Positions 8,754-17,845 of a DNA stretch of 64,000 nucleotides are shown here, piece by piece; positions within the stretch are counted from its first letter, which is position 1, and the number at the start of each line of letters is the position of its first letter. Source of the DNA: an uncultured Granulosicoccaceae bacterium (GTDB taxonomy: Bacteria > Pseudomonadota > Gammaproteobacteria > Granulosicoccales > Granulosicoccaceae); assembly GCA_937927895.1 (NCBI GenBank), contig CALGKA010000039.1, positions 1 to 64,000 of the forward strand. The letters are read 5' to 3'. Position numbers and translations under genes: made by a program. The notes under the pieces are model-generated. The model was given only the letters and a program-made list of their open reading frames with translations. It ran no database searches and had not been told where the DNA came from.

Positions 8754-9013
8754 AAAAAACCCCTATATAAACATGCCGTAACGCAGCGTTTCTCAGTTTA
8801 CGAAGCATTCAGCTACAGTCTGGATTTTATTAGGTAAGATACTAACCTTATCGAATACCTTTCTGTGCTTTTCTGATTTTCACCTTCTGAGTCGTGCAGA
8901 CTAAAAATGTAAACCTTCAGGATGATTAATTGTCCTACTTTGAATGGCAACAAATCGCCCTACTAGTAAAAATCGAAGTCATTATCAACCTCCTCACTTT
9001 ATCAGGAAATTCC

Positions 9014-9673
9014 ATGAAAAAACTCCTTCTGGCCACAATGATTACCGTTGCCTGCCCAGCGGCCTTCGCAGATGTTAATCTTGAAGATGAAAACGAGAAA
9101 CTTAGCTATAGCCTGGGTTTATTACTCGGTGATCGTTTCACCAAACGCTTTGGCGATATCAACTACGATGCAGTGATCGAAGGACTGCAACAAGCCCACG
9201 AAGGCAAAGAAACTGCTATCACTATAGAAGAAGCACAAAATACCTTGCAGGCATTTGAACAACAAGCCGCCGTTGCATCTTCTGCAGAAGCCAAGGCGGC
9301 GGGTACTGCTTTTCTTGCTGAAAACAAAGCTCGTGACGGCGTACAAGTTACTGAGTCTGGCTTACAGTACGAAGTTCTGACAGCAGCTGAAGGCCCAAAG
9401 CCTGAGAAATCTGATACCGTTAGCGTGCACTACGTTGGTACATTGATCGGTGGTAAAGAGTTCGATAGCTCGATAGCACGTGGTCAACCTGCAGAGTTCC
9501 CACTTGCCAACGTAATACCAGGCTGGACTGAAGGATTACAGCTGATGAATGTTGGCAGTAAGTTTCGCTTCGTCATACCATCTGATCTTGCCTATGGCCC
9601 ACGTGGTGCAGGTCAAGATATCGGACCGGACGAAACGCTTGTGTTTGAAGTAGAACTGCTAGAAATTAAATAA
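9014..9673 (+). CDS. FKBP-type peptidyl-prolyl cis-trans isomerase, periplasmic (FkpA/Mip-like)
   Basis: 219 residues from the ATG at 9014, preceded by AGGA at an ideal distance. An upstream in-frame ATG at 8930 would bury the signal peptide and is rejected. A Sec signal peptide (MKKLLLATMITVACPAAFA) is followed by the FKBP_N dimerisation helices (about 22-105: KLSYSLGLLLGDRF...). The FKBP catalytic domain (about 120-219) has SDTVSVHYVGTLIGGKEFDSS, GWTEGLQLM and SDLAYGPRGAG. It should assist folding of periplasmic or outer-membrane proteins, as Mip and FkpA do. A GC-rich hairpin lies 23 bp after the stop. Confidence 0.9.
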   Translation: MKKLLLATMITVACPAAFADVNLEDENEKLSYSLGLLLGDRFTKRFGDINYDAVIEGLQQAHEGKETAITIEEAQNTLQAFEQQAAVASSAEAKAAGTAFLAENKARDGVQVTESGLQYEVLTAAEGPKPEKSDTVSVHYVGTLIGGKEFDSSIARGQPAEFPLANVIPGWTEGLQLMNVGSKFRFVIPSDLAYGPRGAGQDIGPDETLVFEVELLEIK

Positions 9674-9696
9674 TAAGTTAAGCAATTTGGTCCAAT

Positions 9697-9719
9697 CGGC
9701 GACAGAATCCCTGTCGCCG
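9697..9719 (+). terminator. GC-rich hairpin after the FKBP gene
   Basis: CGGCGACAG-AATCC-CTGTCGCCG is a perfect 9-bp stem with a 5-nt loop, 23 bp past the stop codon. There is no T-tract after it, so it may be a weak or factor-dependent terminator or an mRNA-stabilising hairpin. Confidence 0.55.
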
Positions 9720-9824
9720 TGCGCCATTGTCATCTCTGGCATGGGCGGTGTCGCATCCCAGACTCGTTATAGACTCTTACTGTGTTATCAATCCAGATAA
9801 GACACAACAGTAACTGAGCCACCT

Positions 9825-11381
9825 ATGACTGAAGCTAAACGCCCTTCCCGCAGAGGCGCGCGGGCTGCAAAAAAAGCCCAACGCGCAGCACCGTTAGCCG
9901 CCCATGAGCGTGCAGTTAACCCAGGTATGTCGGGTGGTCGCTTTGCTCCACTAAGCGATTTAGACGTCGGCAAAATCAATGATGCAGTAATGGACGTTCT
10001 CGAAAACGTCGGTTTGTCTCAGGCACTTCCAAGCTGTGTAGATGCGGTAAAAAAAGGCGGTGGCATCTATAAGAATGACCGACTACACTTTCCAAGGTCC
10101 CTCGTTGAAGACACCATTGCCAACTGCGCACGTGGCTTCACACTGCACGGTCAGTCAGAAGAACACGATATTCAAATCAGTGATTCCAAAATGTATTTTG
10201 GCACCGCTGGAGCGGCGGTACATATAGTTGATGTTGAAAACCGTGAGTATCGCGAATCGACCCTTAAAGATCTCTACGATATTGCTCGTATAGTAGATCA
10301 ATCTGATCACATTCATTTTTTCCAACGGTCTATTGTTGCGCGCGACATGATAGAACCTGCTGATCTTGATCTGAATACACTCTATGCATCTATTAGCGGT
10401 ACTAGTAAACACGTAGGCACCAGTTGGGTGCTGCCGGAACACGTTGATGAATCTTTAAAATTACTTCATCAAGTTGCAGGCTCAGAACAAGCATGGCGCG
10501 ATCGACCGTTCGTTTCGATGTCGTGTTGCTTTGTTGTGCCACCATTGCGCTTTGCGGAAGATGCCTGTGCCTGCCTGGAATCTGCAGTACACGGTGGTAT
10601 GCCGGTGCTACTACTATCAGCAGGACAAGCAGGAGCAACCAGCCCTGCTGCCATTGCAGGCTCCGTCGTACAAGCAACGGCTGAAGTACTTGCGGGGCTT
10701 GTATACGTTAACCAGTTAAAGCCTAAGCACCCTGCTATTTTCGGTACCTGGCCCTTTGTATCCGACCTACGCACCGGTGCCATGAGTGGCGGCAGCGGTG
10801 AACAAGCCATTCTAATGGCCGCTTGCGGCCAAATGGGTCGCTACTACGATTTACCGACAGGTGTAGCCGCAGGGATGGCAGATGCCAAACTACCGAATGC
10901 ACAATCAGGCTATGAAAAAGGTTACACAGTGACCTTGGCTGCACACTCAGGCGCTAACATGATTTACGAGTCCGCGGGTATGCACGCAAGCCTACTAGGT
11001 GCATGCCTTGAGAGTTATATCATTGATAACGATATGCTGGGTGCGATCAACCGTACTGTTAAAGGCATTGAAGTAAACGATGAAACACTCTCTATTCAAA
11101 CCATGCGCGATGTCTGCATAGACGGCCCACTACACTACCTTGGCCACCCGCAAACTATGGAGCTCATGCAGTCAGAGTATTTATACCCGGAGATCGGCGA
11201 TAGAAACAGCCCCAAGGAATGGCAGGAAAGAGACAAACCCAAACTACTGGTTGAAGCCCGCAAACGTGTCGATCAAGTGTTAAGCAATCATTTCCCGGCG
11301 CATATCAATGATAAAACGGATCAGCAATTACGGGAAAACTTTACTATTAAGCTTCCACGTGAAGTGATGACTAAAAGCTAA
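9825..11381 (+). CDS. Trimethylamine methyltransferase (MttB) superfamily protein, non-pyrrolysine
   Basis: 518 residues. A basic N-terminal tail (about 1-30) leads into the MttB TIM-barrel, with recognisable segments LENVGLSQALPSC, YFGTAGAAVHIVDV, SCCFVVPPLRF, GTWPFVSDLRTGAMSGGSGEQ and YESAGMHASLLGACLE. There is no in-frame TAG, so this is one of the pyrrolysine-free homologues. Characterised members demethylate quaternary amines such as glycine betaine, but many are unassigned. No cognate corrinoid protein is encoded in the window. The downstream bidirectional terminator closes the transcript. The exact substrate is unknown. Confidence 0.85.
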   Translation: MTEAKRPSRRGARAAKKAQRAAPLAAHERAVNPGMSGGRFAPLSDLDVGKINDAVMDVLENVGLSQALPSCVDAVKKGGGIYKNDRLHFPRSLVEDTIANCARGFTLHGQSEEHDIQISDSKMYFGTAGAAVHIVDVENREYRESTLKDLYDIARIVDQSDHIHFFQRSIVARDMIEPADLDLNTLYASISGTSKHVGTSWVLPEHVDESLKLLHQVAGSEQAWRDRPFVSMSCCFVVPPLRFAEDACACLESAVHGGMPVLLLSAGQAGATSPAAIAGSVVQATAEVLAGLVYVNQLKPKHPAIFGTWPFVSDLRTGAMSGGSGEQAILMAACGQMGRYYDLPTGVAAGMADAKLPNAQSGYEKGYTVTLAAHSGANMIYESAGMHASLLGACLESYIIDNDMLGAINRTVKGIEVNDETLSIQTMRDVCIDGPLHYLGHPQTMELMQSEYLYPEIGDRNSPKEWQERDKPKLLVEARKRVDQVLSNHFPAHINDKTDQQLRENFTIKLPREVMTKS

Positions 11382-11417
11382 GGTCAACAGCTCACTATCT
11401 AAACACAGGCACAAAAA

Positions 11418-11445
11418 AAAGGCAGCTTAAAAGCTGCCTTTTTGC
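11418..11445. terminator. Bidirectional intrinsic terminator
   Basis: AAGGCAGCTT / AAGCTGCCTT is a 10-bp stem flanked by a run of A on the left and T on the right, so it can terminate both the plus-strand MttB-like gene and minus-strand galU. Confidence 0.85.
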
Positions 11446-11464
11446 TTATTTATTTTAGTCGATA

Positions 11465-12373
11465 CTAGCCGTTAGCAGATTTTATCTCTGGCAAAGCTGT
11501 ACCCAGATCTAAGCTAAGCAGATACTGCCTGAAATCTTCACTGACTTCTTCGTGTGCCAGTGCAAATTCTACTTGCGCCTGCAAGTAACCAAGCTTGCTA
11601 CCACAATCAAAGCGCTTACCTTCAAAACTATAAGCCAGTACGCGTTGAAAGCTTAATAGGCGGGCAATTGCATCAGTTAGCTGGATCTCGTTACCGGCAC
11701 CACGCTCTTGTGTTTCTAACAGTTCGAATATTTTAGACGGTAAAATGTAACGACCCACTACCGCTAGGTTAGAGGGTGCGTCTGCCTGTGATGGCTTTTC
11801 TACCATACCGGCTACATCGTAAGTTCTATCACCGGAGATTTTCGCATCAACAATACCGTACTGGTGCACGTCTTCCATTGGAACTTCTTGAACACCTAGT
11901 ACCGGGCACTTGTGATAGTCGTATACGTCAACCATTTGATTAAGCACCGGCTTGTTGGCAGAGGTGAGTAAATCGTCTGCGAGAATAACAGCGAATGGCT
12001 CGTCACCTACTACAGGCTTTGCACACAACACCGCATGGCCCAGACCTAGTGCTTCTGACTGGCGAATAAATACGCAGTTTACTTCTGGTGGCAGAATCTC
12101 ACGAACCACTTTGAGCATCTTTTCTTTGTTGCGCTCTTCAAGCTCTCTTTCGAGCTCATAAGCGGTATCAAAGTGATCTTCGATTGATCGCTTGTTCCGA
12201 CCGGTTACAAAAATAAGTGTGTCGATTCCAGCTGCTACCGCTTCTTCGGCAGCGTATTGGATCAATGGCTTGTCCACTACCGGGAGCATTTCTTTTGGGT
12301 TAGCCTTTGTGGCTGGTAAAAACCGTGTACCCATCCCGGCAACAGGGAAGACAGCCTTTTTAATTGAATTCAT
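11465..12373 (-). CDS. galU: UTP--glucose-1-phosphate uridylyltransferase
   Basis: 302 residues, full GalU length. N-terminal nucleotidyltransferase signature [39 protein letters not shown] (split here only by description), then [33 protein letters not shown] with the metal-binding aspartates, and [21 protein letters not shown]. It makes UDP-glucose from UTP and glucose-1-phosphate in the cytoplasm, a precursor for envelope and exopolysaccharide sugars, and so can feed the polysaccharide locus at the other end of the window. The gene appears monocistronic, with 255 bp of gene-free DNA upstream. Confidence 0.95.
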   Translation of the reverse strand: MNSIKKAVFPVAGMGTRFLPATKANPKEMLPVVDKPLIQYAAEEAVAAGIDTLIFVTGRNKRSIEDHFDTAYELERELEERNKEKMLKVVREILPPEVNCVFIRQSEALGLGHAVLCAKPVVGDEPFAVILADDLLTSANKPVLNQMVDVYDYHKCPVLGVQEVPMEDVHQYGIVDAKISGDRTYDVAGMVEKPSQADAPSNLAVVGRYILPSKIFELLETQERGAGNEIQLTDAIARLLSFQRVLAYSFEGKRFDCGSKLGYLQAQVEFALAHEEVSEDFRQYLLSLDLGTALPEIKSANG

Positions 12374-12628
12374 TTACTTTCCATTAACTTAAATTCGTTG
12401 CCAGACCTTTACCCGTCTAATTAAAGCTGTCTAGCAATAGTGTTTTACCACTTAAGGTGACTAGTGACACATAGTTCGTGCCAGATCCGCCATTTTTCGC
12501 GAACCCGTTTGACTTTGTCCTGACACTTTACCTCAGGCATCTCTTCCTAGTAAGGGTTCGCCCACAGAAGTTTTCAATTCGGTACTAATTTGGGGTAAAT
12601 TTTTACGCAATTATTGGCGTTTTCAAAA

Positions 12629-13816
12629 TCAGGTTATGGTCGCATCTTTATCGATTTTCCGGACATTTTCGCCGCTTGGCGCATCTAACCATTGTCTTTG
12701 GCCACGAATCGCGCAGAGAAGTTCGTAAGGAATGGTATCAACCTGACGCGCTATCTCATCGACTCGCAGCTGCTCATGGCCCCACAAGGTTACGGGATAA
12801 TCTATTGGCGGAGGCACAGCCAATTCGCTGATATCGACCACCATAGAATCCATTGATATTTGTCCTACCACCGGGCAGCGTCGATTGCCGAGCATTACCG
12901 CTGTGTTATCGGGGATCTTACGCGGGTAACCATCGCCGTAACCGGCACCGACTACCGCGACCTTCATCGGTCGATCACACCGATAGCGCCCTCCATAACC
13001 AATATGCTGACCACGCTTTAAATCACGAATAGCGATCACAGAGGCGGTAACGCGCATTGCCGGTTGCAAGCCAAAACCGTTGGCATCGTAGCGATCAGAA
13101 CTACGCTCATCTGTGTCGGCGAAAGGACTGGCGCCGTATAACATTAAGCCGGGTCGGACCCAATCAAACTGAACATCGTTGCGGCTCAATAATGCGGCAG
13201 AATTTGCCATTGAGCGTGCCGCAGGGCCAGGCCATTGAATAGAGTTAAATTCCCGCAACTGGCGATCATTGCTTAGCTCTTCAATGTTATCGGCACTTGC
13301 AAAGTGCGACATCAGCCCAATGACATCTACAGCTGTTGATTTCAAACTGTGATGCACCAATGGGGAATCTTCAACTCTAAACCCTGTGCGGCCCATACCA
13401 GTATCAAACTTCAACCAACAAGAAAAACGCTGCGATGGGTCAGCAGCGATTAAATTAAGCTGATAATGATCATGGATCATTGGCCAAAGATCAGCCGTGA
13501 CACAATTATTTAAGTGTTCTTTATTACGGATACCTTGCAACACCAACACCGGTTTAGATTCACCGGCGTGGCGCAATGCCATCGCCTCGTCCATGGTGGC
13601 GACCGCGAACGCATCAGCCGCACCTAAGGCAGGAAGTATATTTGCCATACCATGGCCATAGGCATCCGCTTTAACTACAGCCATTACCTTTGAATTCGGA
13701 GCGTGTGACTTAACAGTTGCAAGGTTATGTCGAATCGATGCAAGATCAATTCGAATGTTCACGTTGCGATGTGGTCGGTCACTACTCGTCAAGATCTGAG
13801 ATTCCGTAGTGATCAT
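12629..13816 (-). CDS. alr: Alanine racemase
   Basis: 395 residues from the ATG at 13816. The PLP lysine is Lys49 in VMAVVKADAYGHG. KFDTGMGRTGF, WVRPGLMLYGASPF and the catalytic tyrosine region IGYGGRYR follow, and the C-terminal beta domain ends in QVDTIPYELLCAIRGQR. It interconverts L- and D-alanine for peptidoglycan. The start is uncertain: ATG 13816 overlaps the end of dnaB by 35 bases, while a GTG at 13762 would begin just after dnaB and leave only five residues before the conserved DLASIRHNL. Neither has a convincing ribosome-binding site. Co-transcription with dnaB is likely and is the common arrangement. Confidence 0.92.
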   Translation of the reverse strand: MITTESQILTSSDRPHRNVNIRIDLASIRHNLATVKSHAPNSKVMAVVKADAYGHGMANILPALGAADAFAVATMDEAMALRHAGESKPVLVLQGIRNKEHLNNCVTADLWPMIHDHYQLNLIAADPSQRFSCWLKFDTGMGRTGFRVEDSPLVHHSLKSTAVDVIGLMSHFASADNIEELSNDRQLREFNSIQWPGPAARSMANSAALLSRNDVQFDWVRPGLMLYGASPFADTDERSSDRYDANGFGLQPAMRVTASVIAIRDLKRGQHIGYGGRYRCDRPMKVAVVGAGYGDGYPRKIPDNTAVMLGNRRCPVVGQISMDSMVVDISELAVPPPIDYPVTLWGHEQLRVDEIARQVDTIPYELLCAIRGQRQWLDAPSGENVRKIDKDATIT

Positions 13817-15200
13817 CAGAAATGTAATTGTCGAATCTTGTCCACTGCCCATTGAAGACCATTCGTACCATGCCGGTTGGTCCGTTACGTTGCTTACGGA
13901 TCAAAATTTCTGCCATGCCTTTATCGGGTGAATCAGGGTTATAAACTTCATCACGGTATACAAAAGCAATGACATCTGCGTCTTGCTCGATCGCTCCAGA
14001 TTCACGCAAATCAGACATAATAGGCCTTCGGTCTGGTCGTGATTCAAGACTACGATTCAGCTGTGATAACGCTATTACCGGAACTTGTAACTCTTTAGCC
14101 AAAGCTTTAAGTGATCTGGATATTTCAGAAATTTCTGTTGCGCGATTCTCTGAGCGGTCACCTGTTTGCATAAGCTGCAAGTAATCAATAACCACAAGGC
14201 CCAAGCCTTTTTGCTCACGGTGCAAACGCCGGCACCGGGCGCGAACTTCTGTTGGTGACATAGCGGGCGTTTCATCAATATAGATCCGGCTATGTTGATG
14301 CAATAGATTAGTAGCAGATGTGATTCTTGCCCAGTCTGCATCATTGAGATTACCGTTTCGTACCCGGTTAAGTTCTATTTTACTCAGCGAGGCAATCATT
14401 CTCATGCACAGTTGCTCACCGGGCATTTCCATACTAAACATAGCCACTGGAAGCTGTTGAGACAACGCGACGTTTTCAACCAGGTTCATGGCGAATGAAG
14501 TCTTACCCATTGAAGGACGACCGGCAAGAATAATTAAATCGGACTTTTGGAAACCAGACGTAAGCGTATCAAGGTCTTTATAACCAGTAGAGATACCGGT
14601 CAAAGAAGATGGGTTTTGACCCAATAGCTCTAACTTTTCTTTGGTCTCCTGCATGATCGATCCAACACTCGTTAGACCAGTGGCTGATCGACTGGTTTGA
14701 TCAGCAATCGCAAACATTCTGGATTCAGCAACGTCAAGGATCTCTTCAACCGGCCTGCCCTCTGGCCGATAAGCAAGATCAGCAACGCTGTTACAAGTTG
14801 AAATTAACTGCCGCAACACTGAGCGCTGCCTAACGATTTTGGCGTAAGCGACTACATTACTAGCACTGGGAGTTTGTTCGGCCAGCTCGACCAAATAGGG
14901 CAGCCCATTGGTGTCTGCAAGATCACCGGTTGTTTCGAGATACTCTGATACCGTGACAGCATCACGGGGAGATGATCGTTCGACTAGCCGTTCTATAGCC
15001 CTGAATATCAAGCTGTGGTCGTTGCGGTAGAAGTCTTGCTCTACCACTACATCAGCGATTTTGTCCCAGGCCTCATCATTGAGCAATAAAGCACCAAGCA
15101 CCGAGCGCTCAGCTTCTATTGAGTGAGGCGGTAACCGAATAGCTGCTGCGCCCGAATCATCTGAATAAGGGTTAGAGGGGTAAGTAGGATCCAAAGACAT
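13782..15200 (-). CDS. dnaB: Replicative DNA helicase
   Basis: 472 residues. The N-terminal DnaG-interacting helical domain (about 20-125: PHSIEAERSVLGALLLND) joins through a linker to the RecA-like ATPase. Walker A is GRPSMGKT at 227-234, Walker B is LGLVVIDYLQLM, and LSQLNRSLESR and the arginine-finger region DLRESGAIEQDADVIAFVYRDE follow. It unwinds DNA ahead of the replisome as a hexamer. It sits in the conserved rpsF-rpsR-rplI-dnaB-alr order, 158 bp after rplI with a terminator between, so it may have its own promoter. No intein is present. Confidence 0.97.
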   Translation of the reverse strand: MSLDPTYPSNPYSDDSGAAAIRLPPHSIEAERSVLGALLLNDEAWDKIADVVVEQDFYRNDHSLIFRAIERLVERSSPRDAVTVSEYLETTGDLADTNGLPYLVELAEQTPSASNVVAYAKIVRQRSVLRQLISTCNSVADLAYRPEGRPVEEILDVAESRMFAIADQTSRSATGLTSVGSIMQETKEKLELLGQNPSSLTGISTGYKDLDTLTSGFQKSDLIILAGRPSMGKTSFAMNLVENVALSQQLPVAMFSMEMPGEQLCMRMIASLSKIELNRVRNGNLNDADWARITSATNLLHQHSRIYIDETPAMSPTEVRARCRRLHREQKGLGLVVIDYLQLMQTGDRSENRATEISEISRSLKALAKELQVPVIALSQLNRSLESRPDRRPIMSDLRESGAIEQDADVIAFVYRDEVYNPDSPDKGMAEILIRKQRNGPTGMVRMVFNGQWTRFDNYISDDHYGISDLDE

Positions 15201-15300
15201 GCCACAGCGTTGGGTGACCGATCATAGTACCGCTACGACCAACACATCGGCAACCACTTTGCCCATGCTTGTAATAACAATCAAGGGCATTGCATTTTTA

Positions 15301-15349
15301 GTGTAAAAAATATTGCCAATCGACTCAAAAGCGTTACAGCCGATTGGCA
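15301..15349 (-). terminator. Intrinsic terminator after rplI
   Basis: On the minus strand, TGCCAATCG pairs with CGATTGGCA across an 18-nt loop and is followed by ATATTTTTTA. It lies 10 bp past the rplI stop and should end the rpsF-rpsR-DUF2232-rplI transcript before dnaB. Confidence 0.8.
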
Positions 15350-15358
15350 CAGATTTTT

Positions 15359-15811
15359 TTACTCTTCTTCGCCTTCAACAATAACCATTACCTTTGCATC
15401 AACTTCAGGGTGAATATGCACAATAATTTCATGTTCGCCAGTGGTACGCAAAGGACCATCAGGCATACGCAATTCGCGCTTCTCAACAGGAATATATTTT
15501 TCACTGATAGATTTGGCAATTTCATCACCACCGACTGAGCCAAACAATTTACCCTCAGTACCGGCACGTGCCAGCATAGTGACTGAAGCACCTTCCAATG
15601 AATCAGCACGCTTGCGGGCCTCAACAAGGTTCTCTGCTTGTTGTGCCTCGTACTCTGCACGACGCTGCTCAAAGTCTGCGACATTTTCTTTAGTCGCCAT
15701 GCGTGCCTTGCCTGAAGGCAACAAAAAATTACGCGCAAAGCCCGGTCGAACTTCAACTAGATCGCCCAAGCCGCCGACGTTACTTATACTTTCTAACAGT
15801 ATGACTTGCAT
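15359..15811 (-). CDS. rplI: 50S ribosomal protein L9 (bL9)
   Basis: 150 residues, normal length. It opens with MQVILLESISNVGGLGDLVEVRPGFARNFLLP, the family signature (N-terminal rRNA-binding domain, about 1-50). A long connecting helix follows (ADFEQRRAEYEAQQAENL), then the C-terminal domain with GTEGKLFGSV and the closing HPEVDAKVMVIVEGEEE. The protein binds 23S rRNA near the L1 stalk. The start is the ATG at 15811. A GTG three codons upstream belongs to the ribosome-binding site AGGTGA and is not the start. Confidence 0.97.
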   Translation of the reverse strand: MQVILLESISNVGGLGDLVEVRPGFARNFLLPSGKARMATKENVADFEQRRAEYEAQQAENLVEARKRADSLEGASVTMLARAGTEGKLFGSVGGDEIAKSISEKYIPVEKRELRMPDGPLRTTGEHEIIVHIHPEVDAKVMVIVEGEEE

Positions 15812-15816
15812 CTGAT

Positions 15817-15822
15817 TCACCT
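15817..15822 (-). promoter_or_regulatory. Ribosome-binding site that fixes the rplI start
   Basis: AGGTGA on the minus strand, five bases before the ATG at 15811. It overlaps the alternative GTG start, which can therefore be excluded. Confidence 0.8.
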
Positions 15823-15863
15823 GTGTATGCTGGGTGCGGAAAGAACCGCACTCCTGTTTAATC

Positions 15864-16769
15864 TTAATCTTTCTTTATGACACTTAGCCGGCTTCTGAAA
15901 TCCAGCCAAGTATCTGCCAACCCCAACAAGCCGATCACTTTGATCGACGTCGGTGCAAGCACCAACAAAAATCCGTATACCGCTACCATGGCCAGTGGGT
16001 GCATTTTTAGCTGTGCTGCCAGTGCATGCAAAACTGCAAGCCCCTGAAGCGCAAATGCCACCACCACCACAATCGCAAGATTAGTCAAAAGCTCACTATT
16101 TAGAAACGCGGCAGCCAGCACTATGCTTGAACCAACCGCGCCCGCTACGAGCCCGTAACGCAATCCATGAAACTCTTTTTGCAACCCACCCGGGTTGAAC
16201 ATTCTTGCTTGCCAAACTCTGGCTAGCAACAAACTTACTACCGCAATAACAAATAGCGTTGCCGCGCAGAAGCCTGTCATCCAGCGACCAGCATGCGCTG
16301 ACCATGCTGCTACTTTTTCGTCTTCAACAGTGCCACCACTTTTTTTAGTGATTTCACTTACTGCTTGCAACGCTGATTGCCATGATTCAGACGGATCTGC
16401 GAGGACCAAGTAGGCCACCAGGACACCCACCAATGCGAGCACCACACCGAACAAAATTGCCAGGCTCAAGCTTACAGTCTCACGCAACACCGCAGCCATC
16501 AGCACTACTGGCAACCAATAAAATATCATTAAGACCGCAGGCACTGCCATCATGCCTGAAAAAGACGCGATGATAGTCCCTAGCACTAGCGCTACCGTAA
16601 TTGAAACCAAACCGGATACCGGCCCGAGTCGCAACCACACCAACGCTACAATTGCGTTACTAATAACCACTAGTGGCGGCAACACCAATGACAACAACAG
16701 TGTGCTGAATGCCAGAAGCGCAGCCTGCGTAGGACCGCGAACTGCATAAGCCGCTAGCGCCTGCCACAT
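15864..16769 (-). CDS. DUF2232 family integral membrane protein
   Basis: 301 residues, very hydrophobic, with about seven to eight predicted membrane segments. It sits between rpsR and rplI, where DUF2232 (YybS-like) proteins occur in many gammaproteobacteria. Visible features are the N-terminal hydrophobic block LLAFSTLLLSLVLPPLVVISNAIVALVWLRLGP (described in two parts: helix 1 and helix 2), a soluble loop around WQSALQAVSEITKKSGG, and GLVAGAVGSSIVLAAAFLNSE. The function is not established. Position points to co-transcription with ribosomal protein genes; 28 bp separate it from rpsR and 52 bp from rplI. Confidence 0.8.
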   Translation of the reverse strand: MWQALAAYAVRGPTQAALLAFSTLLLSLVLPPLVVISNAIVALVWLRLGPVSGLVSITVALVLGTIIASFSGMMAVPAVLMIFYWLPVVLMAAVLRETVSLSLAILFGVVLALVGVLVAYLVLADPSESWQSALQAVSEITKKSGGTVEDEKVAAWSAHAGRWMTGFCAATLFVIAVVSLLLARVWQARMFNPGGLQKEFHGLRYGLVAGAVGSSIVLAAAFLNSELLTNLAIVVVVAFALQGLAVLHALAAQLKMHPLAMVAVYGFLLVLAPTSIKVIGLLGLADTWLDFRSRLSVIKKD

Positions 16770-16797
16770 GAGAAATCTACTTACAAATAACGGTTAG

Positions 16798-17022
16798 TTA
16801 GTGCTGATCGCTGTAAGGCAACAACGAAAGGTATCGCGCGCGCTTAACAGCGGTTGCAAGCTGACGTTGATACTTTGCACTCGTACCCGTAATACGGCTA
16901 GGTACGATTTTGCCCGTCTCAGTTACATAGGCCTTTAATAACTCAAGGTCTTTGTAGTCGATGTGAGCAATATTCTCTGCTGTAAAACGACAGTATTTTT
17001 TTCTTCTAAAAAAACGCGCCAT
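16798..17022 (-). CDS. rpsR: 30S ribosomal protein S18 (bS18)
   Basis: 74 residues, full length. The start [22 protein letters not shown] and the end [27 protein letters not shown] are the standard bS18 pattern. It binds 16S rRNA with bS6 at the platform of the small subunit. The ATG overlaps the rpsF stop by one base (TAATG), giving translational coupling of the bS6-bS18 pair that must assemble together. The cysteine in KKYCRF could be part of a zinc-type variant, but a lone cysteine is common and no zinc site is evident. Confidence 0.97.
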   Translation of the reverse strand: MARFFRRKKYCRFTAENIAHIDYKDLELLKAYVTETGKIVPSRITGTSAKYQRQLATAVKRARYLSLLPYSDQH

Positions 17023-17471
17023 TATGATTCTCCCTCTGCAGGGGTTGCATCAACTGCTTCCACTGCTGGTTGTTCTGCTGCGTCGCCAGTAGCGCCAGAT
17101 TCCGGGCTATCATCGCGACTGCGATCTTCACGTGGGCGGCGGGTTTCTTCTTCCTCGCGCTTCAGAAGTGGTGATTCACCAGTGACAGGCGCCTTGCGCT
17201 TGATCACTAAGTGCCGGATAACCGCATCGTTGAAACGGAAAGCACTGGTGAGTTCTTCAAGGGCAGCGTGTTCACATTCGATGTTAGTCAGAATGTAGTG
17301 TGCCTTGTAGACTTTATTAATTGGGTAAGCAAGCTGGCGGCGGCCCCAGTCTTCAACGCGGTGAACTGTACCGCCACTGGTTTCAATAATTCCGCGGTAA
17401 CGCTCTACCATAGCGGGGACTTGCTCGCTCTGATCCGGATGGACCAGAAATACGATCTCGTAGTGACGCAT
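17022..17471 (-). CDS. rpsF: 30S ribosomal protein S6 (bS6) with long acidic/charged tail
   Basis: 149 residues. The first 95 or so are the bS6 ferredoxin-like fold ([44 protein letters not shown] read as motifs, ending [10 protein letters not shown]). The remaining 50 form a low-complexity tail rich in Glu, Arg, Asp, Ala and Pro ([17 protein letters not shown] ... PAEGES). In E. coli the C-terminal glutamates of bS6 are added to by RimK. Here a genome-encoded extension is present and no RimK gene is nearby. First gene of rpsF-rpsR-DUF2232-rplI. Upstream lies the repeat-rich gap. Confidence 0.96.
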   Translation of the reverse strand: MRHYEIVFLVHPDQSEQVPAMVERYRGIIETSGGTVHRVEDWGRRQLAYPINKVYKAHYILTNIECEHAALEELTSAFRFNDAVIRHLVIKRKAPVTGESPLLKREEEETRRPREDRSRDDSPESGATGDAAEQPAVEAVDATPAEGES

Positions 17472-17660
17472 TGTCGCTCCTGTGGGTTATTGCCCGCAGC
17501 GAAATTGCCACTGGACAAGGAGATACCTGTAAAGGTAACTCCCAATTATATCACAAGGCAGGCAACAGGCAAATTCCCATTACAGCCCAAGCCCCCCAAA
17601 CACCCCTAAAATCAGGAATATGTACAAAGGTTGTTACCTATGTCACCCGACAACGCTTGC

Positions 17661-17703
17661 TTTGTTTTTTGAAATCTTCCGAAATCGGGGCACATGGATG
17701 TGC
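17661..17703. repeat. Partial copy of the GAAATCTTCCG repeat with small palindrome
   Basis: TTTTTTGAAATCTTCCG (about 17665-17681) matches the left arm of the larger element at 17846. It is followed by GGGGCACAT and the inverted GCACAT-GG-ATGTGC (17690-17703). It looks like a truncated or diverged copy of the same repeat family. Confidence 0.6.
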
Positions 17704-17845
17704 TGGATCAGCAAGTAAGCGTCTTTTTGTTCCAAAGTCAGGAGCACATCGACAATTCAAGAATCACACTGACACGAGCGCGCAAACTCAAAGACCCCTC
17801 TAAACCACCTGAGCGTCGCGAACCCCCACCCGAGCGTCTGTTGTG

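Noticed and set aside
8930-9013. Longer N terminus for the FKBP protein
   Set aside because: It would place 28 residues before a clear Sec signal peptide; the ATG at 9014 has a proper ribosome-binding site.
9825-11381. Pyrrolysine-containing trimethylamine methyltransferase
   Set aside because: There is no in-frame amber codon and no pyl genes are seen.
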